From NCBI GenBank assembly GCA_905221605.1, contig CAJNDS010000158.1, positions 908,176-972,175 of the forward strand: 64,000 nucleotides of DNA. The letters are read 5' to 3'. Below the pieces are notes generated by a model. The model had not been told where the DNA came from. It did no database searches and saw only the letters and a program-made list of their open reading frames with translations. The DNA is from Symbiodinium natans (Eukaryota > Sar > Dinophyceae > Suessiales > Symbiodiniaceae). Position numbers and translations under genes: made by a program. Position 1 is the first letter of the stretch, and each line of letters opens with the position of its first letter. Positions 54,538 to 64,000 of this stretch are shown in pieces.

Positions 54538-54847
54538 CTCTCCGTTGAGGGCCTAGTAGTCGAACAGTAGATGCGGAGCCGTGGAGTTCGTCCGTGTTGC
54601 CAGGAGATGCCCGTGTCCCTTTCCTCCTCGGTGCCATTGCTGCAAATGCGGAAGCACTGGTGTCATGAACATCCAAGAGGATCAAAACTGCACCCTGCAA
54701 GCCAGCACTGCCTGAACCCTGACTTCGCCATCTCTCTCATAACATAGGGTCACACAAGAGCTGTCTTTAGGCGCACCTGACATGTAGCATCTCTGAGAAG
54801 TGGCAACCCCTCCCCCCAAGCGCTTGAGCTGCAGAAACCTTCAACAG

Positions 54848-54965
54848 CAGAGGCTCTCGTCCTTGTCTCCAATGCCGTGGGCCTGCTTTTCTCGTTTGCG
54901 CTGCTCTTCTACCCTATGCACACCGAGCTCCATGAGGCAGAAGGGAAGTGGAGCCACTTAAAGAA
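54848..54965 (+). CDS. Candidate exon with a membrane helix
   Basis: Reads EALVLVSNAVGLLFSFALLF then YPMHTELHEAEGKWSHLKN. It may belong with the hydrophobic exons downstream (near 55090-55155, TQNLYGVAMASGGALGC; and 55521) as a membrane protein. No family assigned. Confidence 0.35.
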
Positions 54966-55520
54966 TGAACAGAAATTCGTACACGCAGTTGGCTGCTGCT
55001 GGGAGCCCGGCAGCAATTGCAATTGTCCAAGTTTTTGGGGTCCAAAGCGGGAGCCGCCTCGCCAGTAGGAACGGGTTCCGCCGCGCAATGCCCTGCCCTC
55101 GCGCACGCAACCCAAAACCTCTATGGAGTTGCCATGGCTTCCGGCGGAGCTCTCGGCTGCAGGGTTCCGTGTGGTGTGGCAGTTGATGCCCTGAGGCCTC
55201 GGGCCTCGGCGGATTTATGGCCTCTATCCCTCTATCCCCTCTCTACCTCTCCCCCACTTGCCCCCCTCCCAAGCCTTGCAACACCTGCCCCTACTTGGCG
55301 GCAAGCACTTCTTAGCTCAACAGGTTCAGGTTTTCAGCCCCTCCACTTCTCAAAGTCGGTGTTAATTCACGCCAGTCTCGGGAGGTCGAATGGACACCGG
55401 CAGGAATCTCTTGGTCAATCGCCTCTTGCATTGGAGGTCGCCTGTCATGCTTCTCTCTGGGCAAGTGAAGGGGTCTTACAAAGTTCATGGGTTCGGAACT
55501 GAGCACAGGGGCTAAGTAGT

Positions 55521-55751
55521 GTGATTTTGTCAGCTGACCTGGCAGGAGCTGCCATTGCCTATGCAGGCATCGGCTTGTCGCGCAATCTTAGCGCGACGGC
55601 TGCTCTAGTCGTCACAAACATTGATCCTTGGATACTAGCTTCGGCCTCCAAAGCAAAGTGTGCGGGTTTTGTGCTGGGCTGTGCCATCATGGAGCAAGCC
55701 GAGGACAAAGTGCTAGTGCTTTGTTACGGCGTGATGATGCCCCTACGCTGA
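55521..55751 (+). CDS. Hydrophobic exon, likely membrane protein
   Basis: Reads SADLAGAAIAYAGIGLSRNL, SATAALVVTNIDPWI and AKCAGFVLGCAIMEQAEDKV to a stop. Two or three membrane segments are plausible. Acceptor gattttgtcag precedes it. The family is not recognised. Confidence 0.4.
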   Translation: MILSADLAGAAIAYAGIGLSRNLSATAALVVTNIDPWILASASKAKCAGFVLGCAIMEQAEDKVLVLCYGVMMPLR

Positions 55752-55800
55752 ATTGCTGCACTGCGTTTAGCTGCGTTCAATCAAACCCTGTTTGCTGCAG

Positions 55801-56011
55801 CTTTGCCCATGGTCGTTCGGCTGAGATGCCCATGACAGTGCCATGGCACGACATTGCTTCAGGTTGGGAGATCACTTTGACTCCACAAAGTTATGCGGAT
55901 GCACCTTCGCTCTTGTCGGAGGCCAGCTTCCGGGGAACCCGTGTGTTTTGCCGTAGTATCCTTCTTGCTGCAGTAGCGCTCGCAGTAGGGCCCCCTCAAT
56001 CAAGCCAGTAA
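55801..56011 (+). CDS. Terminal exon candidate, function unknown
   Basis: After tttgctgcag the frame reads FAHGRSAEMPMTVPWHDIAS, WEITLTPQSYADAPSLLSEA and SILLAAVALAVGPP to a stop at 56009-56011. Good composition, with one hydrophobic helix near the end. Confidence 0.45.
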
Positions 56012-56613
56012 GTGAGTGAGACGTCGTCCCCGCCACGACAAGAAACACACAACTGTCCCATCACGACACAAACGTAAAGCACCCTAAACCCTAAATCCCG
56101 TCAACCCCGGCTTTAGACAGCATCGTGCCATCATGCGGAGTTGCTTGACAAAGGCATTCGGATCTTGTTTGTTTGCAGCGTCGTTGTGTTTGCAAATGGG
56201 GGCCTGCGGGGCCCCAGCCCCTCTACTTTTTCATGACGTGCGAGCTTGCGCGACCATCTCGTACGAACTTTGTCAAAAACGCGTGACTTCTCACATGAAC
56301 GACGTCTCCATGCCCACAAATCACGGCTTCCCAGGGGCAAAACAGATCGCACCCCGCCACGACAGTAAACAAGAGCTCCTGCCCCGGCGCAACATGCTGA
56401 GTGCGGAGCCATCTCAAAGATGCCACACAAGTTTTTTATTAAATGTTACTATTCGTATGTTTTATGTTAATATATTAGAAACTGGGTATCGTGTTTCTTC
56501 TGTTTTTTGGCTATTCTGTTCTTACAGCGATATTTTGTACATGATGATGGTATGATTGTATTACTGTATTAGTATATTCAGTTCCGCAGACATTGCGTCC
56601 TCTTCAAGATAGA

Positions 56614-56645
56614 CGGTTTAGGTTTAGGGTCTAGGGTTTAGGGTG
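56614..56645 (+). repeat. Telomere-like array
   Basis: Four units with TCTAGGG and TTTAGG variants, abutting the next exon. A CCCTAAA remnant is at 56080-56094. Confidence 0.8.
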
Positions 56646-56661
56646 CAGGCACCTGGCACGC

Positions 56662-57201
56662 GTGGGGACGATTGCGAGCCGGGGAGGAGAAGAAGCAAGA
56701 ATTGAAGACAGCACCTTGCCAGCAGTTTTTCACGAGCACAGCAAGTTGGAGTCGAGAAGTTACACCGAAACGGTGGCCAAGGACACTTTGAGCCAAGAGC
56801 TTTCTCCAGCCGGCGAAGACTCTCAACTGCAGGATGTGCCACATTCCAAATGCTACCCACCCCTTCGTTGGCCTTCTTCTGCAAATGTTTCTGACCTTTG
56901 CAGTCCAAGCCTCGAGCTTTCAAGAGTTTGCAGTTGCCGTGCTTTGCCATCCTTGCCTGCGCATCCAGGAAATGAACAGCTTCTGCTGATCTGCGAAGGC
57001 TCAGTCTTCTTTACTGCAACATACACTGATTTTTTGCAATCGGCGTTCACGTCTTCAGCGCCTGCACAGGGCCTATTGGATCAAGTTACAACCAAGTTTG
57101 CTTGGCATTGTGTCAGGGTACGAAAATTCGCAGATAAAGCACGGTGTCGGGGCGATGTGTGCTTCAAGGGCCCTGAGCATGAACTGTTGACCGCTCTCCA
57201 G
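56662..57201 (+). CDS. Long exon of an unassigned protein
   Basis: About 180 codons in one frame ending at CTCCAG|gtgaga. The N-terminal half is polar (SRGGEEARIEDSTLPAVFHE); the C-terminal half is globular (NEQLLLICEGSVFFTATYTD, FLQSAFTSSAPAQGLLDQVT, HCVRVRKFADKARCRGDV). The first ATG in frame is at 56662 but the exon may begin upstream, where the telomere-like array lies. No family recognised. Confidence 0.5.
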
Positions 57202-57209
57202 GTGAGAAA

Positions 57210-58430
57210 GCTGTAGCCTTCCTGTATCCCTCCAGCAGTGCAGAGCCGGAGAGATCTCTGTTATTGATTATGGATTGAGGCACCATTTGTTGCCATTCAA
57301 AGTCGTAGCTCAAACGACTCTTTTTTCCCTTGTTGGAAAAGAGCGTGTTGCTATGCTTTTTTGTCGGCCGGCCATTCAGTGGTTGTGTTCATTGTGTATT
57401 CTTGGGGCAATGAGAGGTCGAATTGACTGAGTGCGCCGACCTGCCGATGCGTCGAATGAAATTCATTTTTGCAGCCACAGTCGTGATGTATTTCAAAGCC
57501 GACAAGGCTTCCTCCTGAGCTCCTGAGGACTTCATGTGAAGGAAAGAGATGATGACCTTCACAAAGCGTCATGAAGTCTTGTAGGCACGCTTTGCCAAGA
57601 TTGAGCCCTCGTGATTCCTCTCTGTACCACAGTGCACCCGGGAATCGGAGAGACTCAAACCCGGTGCTCAATTTAGACTCGCAAAACATCAGGTTTTTGA
57701 AAATTTCGAGTCGCCAGGTTGAGGCTAGGCTGGCCAGAGGAGCGCGGAATTCACTGGTACAGCAGCTGCCGCTGCGATCTGTAGGTTTGATGTTCTGCCC
57801 TCCCCCAAAATAGACCGGGCAAGCGGAGGCAGCTTCAGCACATGGCTGAGTTAGAGCTTAGCGGCTTAGCGTAGCGCACGTGGAGTCTTCGTGTTCTGAG
57901 CCGGGTTGCAAAGGCATCGGAAGTAAGATCGGAATAGCATCTGATTCGACGTTGCGCGTGCAGTCAATGTTGGTTCCGCCGGGGTCAGCGCCTAAATCCC
58001 CTAGCTGACGGCATCTGCAACCTCACGGTTCGCACAGAGGCCTGCCCCGGCAATGAGTGGCACAAGATGACAGATGGCGACAGTGTAAATACTCCAAGCT
58101 TTGACTCCCACCCTGTTGTGGGCAGCCAACTTGTTCTTTTCTGGCATCACTTGGTGGCTTGAGTTAGCCTATCCCCATGATGTGTTCCCGCTTGATCATG
58201 CAAGCCAGATGCCGTGGACACTGAAAGCAATCGGTCAAGGATGTGAGCAGCGTGAAGACCTCTCGTCACATCCCAAAATGGTCACAGGACTTCTGCTGCC
58301 AGGGCAGACTCCAGGGGCATGAGGGAGTTGCTCAAAGTTCGCTCAAAGTTCCTGAATAATGTGAGGCACGAGTCAAGAGAGGACTTTATTGCTGTTGGAA
58401 GCGCCCTCTCCCCCCGTCATCTTTAGTGTT
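57210..58430 (+). other. Weak exon candidates only
   Basis: After gtcgccag near 57718 a short frame reads VEARLARGARNSLVQQLPLR. At 58101-58322 another reads LLWAANLFFSGITWWLELAY, then a polar tail. Neither can be linked to a gene. Confidence 0.25.
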
Positions 58431-58608
58431 TTAGTGTGATTGTACAAAGTGGCCAGAGTTTAGGGGCCGGCCGAGGCCGGGCTTTTCACTCTAGCAGTCC
58501 ACGGCTTGAATCGATGCCATCTTACAGACGTAGACTTCGACGGTTTGACGTCGCGGAATGTCGCGTATTGAAATGGTATGGGCATGCAGGGGTGGTGGAT
58601 GATGGACA

Positions 58609-58640
58609 TACATATATACATATATGTATATATGTGTGTG

Positions 58641-58680
<40 letters not shown>

Positions 58681-58832
58681 ACTATGTATACTATATATAT
58701 ATATATATACTATATATATATATATATATATATCATATACTATATAGTATATATATACTATATATACTATATATTCTATATATACTATATATTCTACATA
58801 TACTATATACATTTATATATATATGTATATAT
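58609..58832. repeat. TA-rich microsatellite, 220 bp
   Basis: Imperfect (TA)n with TACTA, TTCTA and TG interruptions. The Tyr/Ile-rich frames over it are artefacts. Confidence 0.95.
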
Positions 58833-58956
58833 GGTTCACCGCTTGTCTACTACCCGGCAACGACATGAGACATGCAGTCCAGCTCGGCCAAGGATCCTTA
58901 TCGCGCAGCGTTGCAGAGAAAGCTGGCAGATGCCCAGTGCCCAGCTACAGGGGGGT

Positions 58957-58993
58957 GGGGTTTAGGGTTTGGGGTTTAGGGTTGAGGGTTTAA
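58957..58993 (+). repeat. Telomere-like array
   Basis: Four units with TTTGGGG and TTGAGGG variants. Downstream, ccacattta..ggttttttcg recurs at 59021 and 59105. Confidence 0.85.
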
Positions 58994-58999
58994 TCCGAG

Positions 59000-61250
59000 C
59001 ACCTGTTTAATTCATACCTCCACATTTAAGAGTTTTTTTTCGTCGAGAAGCCCGCCGGAAGACTACTTTCCATTACGGGGGTTTTCGTATGGGCCAATGC
59101 CACCACATTTACGGGTTTTTTCGAGGGGGGGGGGGGGGGGGAATCTGTCGGCTTTCGTGTTTTTCTTTGTGAGCTGCAGTTTGCTTCGGTGAAACTACAC
59201 ATCTTAAAAGTAAAAGTTTTAAAGAAGCTGAAGCTTTATTTTTCTAGAAGCTGAGGCCCTTCGGAAAGCTAGGATTTCTTATGTGATTGCTTACTGGAGG
59301 AGAGAAGTTTTCATTCTTTCCTGAGCTACCCCTTATGGGCTTTGGCCGGCAAAGACAGCATCATATTTGTGAAAAGGGGCCCTATTGTTTTCAATACATT
59401 GCCATGGTCTTATTATTGCGGCGCCCTGCCTTTCTTATTGCGGTGGGGGAGGGGGGGGGGGGCAATTAAAGGTGCTCGGATGAGGGCTTAAGGTTTAGGT
59501 TTTGGTATAATTTTTGAAGTCCCCATTGGCGGCTATTTTAGCGCTTATGCACTTCTTTTGACAGCCTTGACCCCAAACAGTGAGAGACCGTGGGGACGCG
59601 AAAGAGCACTATAATGGTCCAAGAGCACGTCCAAAGCACGCTGAGACCACTCCAAGCGCTCCAGCATGCGGCACTGGGAAGATCATCCCCCAAGAGCAGT
59701 CCCCGAGCACCGCCAGAGCTCACCATGCTCACCCAGAAGACTTCAAGAACTACGCTTCCTGGGGAGCAGTCAGCGCGGCAGCACGAAAACGGCTGCGACT
59801 TGCAGCCGATAGGCGGATGCCGGATTACATCAGGAAGAGCAATTTCGCATCTCGCCAGCCCAGAAGTCCAAGAGTGACAACCGTTTAAGTTCGCGAGCCC
59901 CGACATGCAAAAAACGACGACAGGTTTGAACTGCGTGAGCCCAGGAGTCCAAGAGTGACGACAGCTTTGGGACGGCGAGGGTGGCCACGCGTAGGTGAGA
60001 CAGCGATTTTCGTCAACAATGGCAGCAGGTCGCGAGAAGAAGACACGGCCCGCAGCAGAACTGCCGTGCGGTTCCATCGGTCCATCGATCGAGCGCCCGT
60101 GATGACGCGCTTTGTTTTTGGCCGCTGCAATGGCTGCAGCCATCACCAGGCGATAAAATTCACTGCACATGAGTTCGGTGTGTCTAGGCTGTTTTGTGGG
60201 ACCCTAGTCCTGGACGACCCTTCATATGGGAAGGTAACGTTGGAATTATGAACAGCTTGTTGGGTGAGCCGCCAACTGTCTCACCAATTGCATCCTCCTA
60301 AACCCTGAACCCTGAGCCCTAAACCCTAAACAGATGACCCGAAAAACCGAGGAGATCATCCAGCGACTCGCCACCTCCTTGCGTCGAGGCGCGGCTTGCG
60401 GCTTCAGCCTTTCGCTAGGCCTCGTTCCCTTTTTTGGGGTTTGAGGGTCTCTTATAAACCGCTGCAAGCCAAAAGGGTACCTTTGGCATAGGATCCGATG
60501 ACAGATTGAAGCAAGCAGGCGCAAGCGATCTGGACTGGCAAGGACAACGAATAAAGAATCCGCGAAACCGAGAAAGCAGGGAGCACTCTTGAGAAGGACT
60601 TCTAAGTCATCTCTCTCGAAACACACACATAGCACGCTGGGAAGCAGCGCCATGAACTGCGGCAAGATTTGAGAAGAGCGCCTACACATGCTGCACGCCG
60701 GGGGAGCATCTACATAAGCCTGTCCCAGCTGCACAATCAAAGAGCCAAAGTTACGATAAAGCGGTCTCGCTCGACTCAACAAACACCATTCTTTGGAGGC
60801 GGCTATCGCCCTCAGGACCTATTCAGCCTCAGACTCAGTGTCGCCAAGGCTTCAAAGTTGTTTCCAAAGGGGGGGGGGGGGGGGGGGGGAGGGGGGGGAA
60901 CGTTCAAACCTCAAAAAATGCGTTTCCGGGGCCAGGGCTCAAGGTTGACAGGAGATGTGGTTGCGGGAGATGTTGATGTCTTAGGGATGAGAACCGGTGC
61001 TTAAGACCTCATCCCATAGCCCAGTGTCCAGTTTCTTGTTGGGCAGTCGTTGTTGTTCTCCAGACAAGCCAAACAAGCTAGTGAGCTGTAGTGTTTGGGA
61101 ATCAAAGTAAACGGAAGCTTGGTGCTGTTGCCTTCAGTCATAGCTTCTGATATGCCTGGTGGGCGTTGGGTTACTCTTGCAGCAGCTCAGGCAAGCTAGA
61201 TGCAGATGGCAGTGGCCAGCTGTCCCGGCAGGAGCCCCCTGCTGAGTCAA
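59000..61250. other. Repeat-rich region without a supportable gene
   Basis: Contains long G runs (59127, 59448, 60870-60899), a CCCTAAA array at 60297-60332 and a direct repeat (agcccagaagtccaagagtg near 59860, agcccaggagtccaagagtg near 59939). Long minus frames at 59538-60170 and 60246-60782 overlap open + frames. Confidence 0.4.
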
Positions 61251-61257
61251 ATGGTGG

Positions 61258-61349
61258 GTTTAGGGTTTAGGGTTTAGGGTTTAGGGTTTAGGGTTTAGGG
61301 TTTAGGGTTTAGGGGGTTTAGGGTTTAGGCGGTTTAGGGTTTAGGGTTG
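61258..61349 (+). repeat. Long interstitial telomere-like array (TTTAGGG)n
   Basis: About 12 heptamers; two units are spaced by GG or CGG near the end. Confidence 0.97.
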
Positions 61350-61778
61350 GGAGCCAGGGGCTGCACAGCCATGCAACAAGTTGCTTCTCCCCTTCTGGAC
61401 CAGTCATGTCTAGCAGAAGCTAAGGTGGCCCGGTGGTACCCTTTTTTTTCCTTTTTTTTGTTCACGGTTCCCTTATAAAGTAACCAAAAAAGGGTTACTG
61501 GGCTGCCAGGGCTAGCAGCTAGCATGCAGTGAAAAATCTTGCTGTGCAGCTCGCTCGGCACTCCAACGCTCAGGCTGCTAAGCATCATCCTCCGGTTCGA
61601 GTCAGGCTGGTGGGATCTTGCTGCAAGGGGCGAATAATCGAGGAAGAATATTCCCTTAAGGTCCCTATACACTCATACGAAAAGAACCCCCCAAAACCCA
61701 TTCTAATTCTTAAGGCCCCTACAGAGTGAATGAAGACTTGGATCGATGGATTGTTCAGCGTCGCCACTGGGCCCAGAA

Positions 61779-61920
61779 TGTCAACCCTGCAAGGCCTGAC
61801 GCCACAAGAGCAAGATGCAATCTTTCAGCGCTTTGATGCCGCCAGGATCCAAGCAAACGCTATGGCAGCAGTTGATATCTCACTGCAGCTGTTCTCCAAA
61901 TTTGACCTATTAGGTCAACT
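61779..61920 (+). CDS. Candidate first exon, helical, function unknown
   Basis: From ATG at 61779: MSTLQGLTPQEQDAIFQRFD, then ARIQANAMAAVDISLQLFSK. The pattern recalls the N-terminal helix of small Tim chaperones, but the expected twin CX3C motif is not seen after it, so no name is given. The frame stays open to 62092; the later part looks non-coding. Confidence 0.3.
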
Positions 61921-62907
61921 ACACGATAAAAGGGGCTTGTGGAATCTGAGAGCGCGGGCAAGAGTCCGGCTCGGCTCCTTTCTAGGGCACAAGTTGGCAC
62001 GGGTTTTGGCCAGCCGGTGCCTGCCTGCTTGTAGGCTCCCCACCCCCAGATATTCCGATATTTTTGGCCTACCTTCTGAGATCGTCCTGTAGCCACGAAG
62101 CGAACCAGTTGAAGGGGTCCTCATCCTGGTTGAGGAGCAGGTGCACCCATTTAACACACCTTCCTAGCAAGGTCCATGCCTGCTTAGGACAACAGCGGCT
62201 GCGTTTCCTGGTCCGAGTTCTGGAACACAATTCAAGGTGGCGAGACGGGAGCCTCGCAAGGCTGGGTCGGACGTGTTATGGCGCGTTTTAGGGCTTAGGG
62301 GGAGTTTGTGGCTGAAGGCAGCAGCGGGCACGTACACTCACCTGACATGCGCCCAAGCACTTTTCGGTCCAGGACCCCCACAGGCATCACTCTTCCAGAC
62401 GCTACCCCCGACCACTCCGGGCGCTGTGCTGGCACCGCTGCATCCAGGTCGGGTGCAGGGTGCTGGGTACATTTCATCTAGGATGTACTGCCACATCTCT
62501 GTGATGTAAGCCACGATACTGCATCCAACAAACCATGAACGTAGACATGGTCAATAGACATGCCACTGGGAAAGGCTTGTCTGCCTCCGCACCGGTGGCG
62601 CCCTCAGTGCAGGGATGGGCGAATGTTGGCAGGAGTTCTTCACTGCGGTCATGTTCAGCTGGGTTCCTGAACAGGCAGCTTAGCATTCCGGCTGCGAGAA
62701 GCTCATGCTTTCCATTTCAGGTTGCTTTCAATAAAATCCAAGTCTGGAGTTGCTGTTGAATGTTGAGGAGCACAGAAAATTTGACGTGACGGCGAGTGCC
62801 ACAGAGAAACATCAACATTGGGACGAAGCATGTGCCACGCAGCGGGCAAGTTTGCAGGTGGAAGTCCCCTCGGATGCCCTAAGTCCCTACGGCGGCTACG
62901 GCTCAAG

Positions 62908-63014
62908 AGTTGTTTAGTTGCACTACCCACAGAGCAGTGCAGATTCAGAAAACATGGCGCGGTCAAGATCTCTTTAGTTGCGCTAACCACCTTACAGCGC
63001 AGATTTAGGATCAA
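62908..63014. repeat. Direct repeat of about 47 bp, period 60 bp
   Basis: The phrase tttagttgcactacccacag (in copy 1, from about 62917) recurs as tttagttgcgctaaccacct (from about 62976). Both are followed after a few bases by cag(t/c)gcagatt. No coding meaning is seen. Confidence 0.75.
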
Positions 63015-63170
63015 GTCGCGGTAGTCTCCAACTGTCTTTACTCTTAAGCCCATGCGTCAGAGCACGTGAGCGTGTAGTTGAGTAATGATTCCGTCTAGGA
63101 ATGCTTGAGCCTGGCGTAACTAACAGAGCTGCGCCAGGCTTTGTCTCACCTAATGTTACCGCGATTTCAG

Positions 63171-63888
63171 TGGATCGCTGAAAACGTGGCCAGCGCATTT
63201 GGAAGGGAGGATGACATCAGACGCGTTGAAGGCGTGATCCAGGAAAACCTCAACTACAAAAAGCTAACCGAGTTCCTCGAAGGCAGGACGAAGCAGCAAC
63301 ACATCTTCTTCTTCTACCAGCGCCCCGACACCTACAACGAGCACAATGAGCTGGTCGATGCTCACAAGGACTGCAAGCTCACCATCACCACAGGTGAAAA
63401 CGAGCGAATCAAGAGCTTTGCGGTGTACTTCCTCAGGAACGTACCACAAGACCGGGCCATCAAGACGGACGTCTTCTCGGACCATGAGCTGCTTTTTGGG
63501 GAGGTGACCCCAAATCCGCTGGAAAGCCTCAGCACGACCCTCGCCACGGTCTTCCAGCCAATTGCGGCACGACAGGAAGCCAACTGGGGACAATGTGATG
63601 AAGAGCAAAAGAACCTTAGTAGCTGAGTCAGTACACTTTACACTTTTTGGGATACTATACTCTCTACAAAACTAGAAGTGTACACTTTTGGGGGGGCTTA
63701 TGAACTCAGCAACTAAGGAACGACTTCCTGACAAGCTTCGAGAAGTTCACGGTGGAGCTCTCTGAATCGATCTCGGCCTTGAGCGGCGGCATTGTTCTGC
63801 AGAAGGACCTGCCTTCAGGGATCCTGCTGGACCCAGGCAGCCCTCAGTATCAGGACATGGTGAGGGAGAACCCAGAGGTCATCGGGGA
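63171..63888 (+). CDS. Axonemal dynein heavy chain, N-terminal tail exons
   Basis: Axonemal dynein heavy chains drive flagellar beating; the N-terminal tail binds intermediate chains and the partner heavy chain. Exon 63171-63610 begins WIAENVASAFGREDDIRRVE after acceptor gatttcag and contains LTEFLEGRTKQQHIFFFYQR, FAVYFLRNVPQDRAIKTDV and the end ANWGQCDEEQKN. Exon 63718-63888 gives DFLTSFEKFTVELSESISAL, SGGIVLQKDLPSG and RENPEVIGE, with a gtattc donor. These match the start of the DHC N1 tail; the FFFYQ..LFGEV..NPLESL arrangement suggests an outer-arm (gamma/DNAH5-8-like) chain, which is inference. The intron between uses a GA donor. The start codon must lie upstream (no ATG in this exon before WIAEN fits) and some 4000 residues lie beyond the window. 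Confidence 0.93.
63611..63717. mobile_element. Introner-like element forming a dynein intron
   Basis: The 107-bp intron starts gaac and is followed in the exon by GAAC again, a 4-bp direct duplication across the insert. Inside the first GAAC the left end reads CTTAGTAGCTGAGT and the inverted right end CTTAGTTGCTGAGT (13 of 14). The right end supplies the AG acceptor (ctaag|G). The interior has tacactttacactttttggg and tgtacacttttggggg, a second imperfect repeat. Shape and flanks are those of a cut-and-paste DNA element that became an intron on insertion. Confidence 0.8.
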
Positions 63889-64000
63889 GTATTCTGGGTC
63901 ATTGTTGAAAATCATTTTACTTTCTTTCATGAGCACTTAAGCCCAGTAAGGAACAAAAAGGATCCTTTGTTAAAACAGTACCCCCAACCATGGTGAAGGT

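Noticed and set aside
58436-58965. Tyr/Ile-rich open frames
   Set aside because: Artefacts of the TA microsatellite.
59538-60170. 210-codon minus-strand frame
   Set aside because: It overlaps three open + frames, contains a direct repeat, and has no family motif or splice support.
60246-60782. 178-codon minus-strand frame with hydrophobic parts
   Set aside because: It reads straight through a CCCTAAA array, which a real coding exon would be unlikely to contain, and it opposes all firm genes.
61779-61920. Small Tim chaperone gene
   Set aside because: The helix is suggestive, but the required twin CX3C cysteines are absent in any plausible continuation.

Overview
This window looks like nuclear DNA of a dinoflagellate. 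Four things point there. (1) Plant-type telomere heptamers (TTTAGGG / CCCTAAA) are scattered as some thirty short interstitial arrays, in both orientations. (2) Recognisable genes are cut into many small exons with the AG|G acceptor habit and a high share of GC and GA donors besides GT. (3) Every gene I can name lies on the + strand, as in unidirectional dinoflagellate gene arrays. (4) Gene content (SKP1, a PPR protein, a CCCH zinc-finger protein, a nucleotide-sugar transporter, axonemal dynein) is that of a flagellated alga with organelles. The genus cannot be told from the sequence. Long open reading frames are poor guides here: nearly all real coding sequence is in exons of 24-300 nt that I assembled by eye from reading frame, family motif and splice borders.

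Layout. 0-13 kb: mostly gene-poor, with repeats, poly-G tracts, small inverted-repeat elements, a 53-bp minisatellite carrying a nested TA-flanked MITE, and a few weak exons. 14.1-16.6 kb: a complete-looking SKP1 in 11 exons lacking only its start-codon exon. 17.7-26 kb: isolated exons, then a PPR protein gene of many exons. 26.8-30 kb: a coiled-coil and acidic Ser/Pro-rich protein. 30-38 kb: unassigned exons, MITEs and a CTA trinucleotide tract. 39.1-40.3 kb: an intronless secreted CE1/LpqC-type esterase. 41.9-47 kb: an unassigned terminal exon, a CCCH zinc-finger gene and another unassigned gene ending at a 39-bp minisatellite. 48-52.6 kb: unassigned exons. 52.8-53.9 kb: a nucleotide-sugar transporter. 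54.8-57.2 kb: hydrophobic and unassigned exons. 57-63 kb: mainly repeats. 63.2 kb to the end: the N-terminal tail of an axonemal dynein heavy chain, whose first visible intron is itself a transposon-like element.

The genes do not form one pathway; they share strand, splice style and repeat load. The most interesting signals are transposon-shaped: several MITE families with TA target duplications, one inserted in a datable minisatellite, one that is an intron with inverted ends and a 4-bp flanking duplication (an introner), and telomere-like arrays sitting inside introns.
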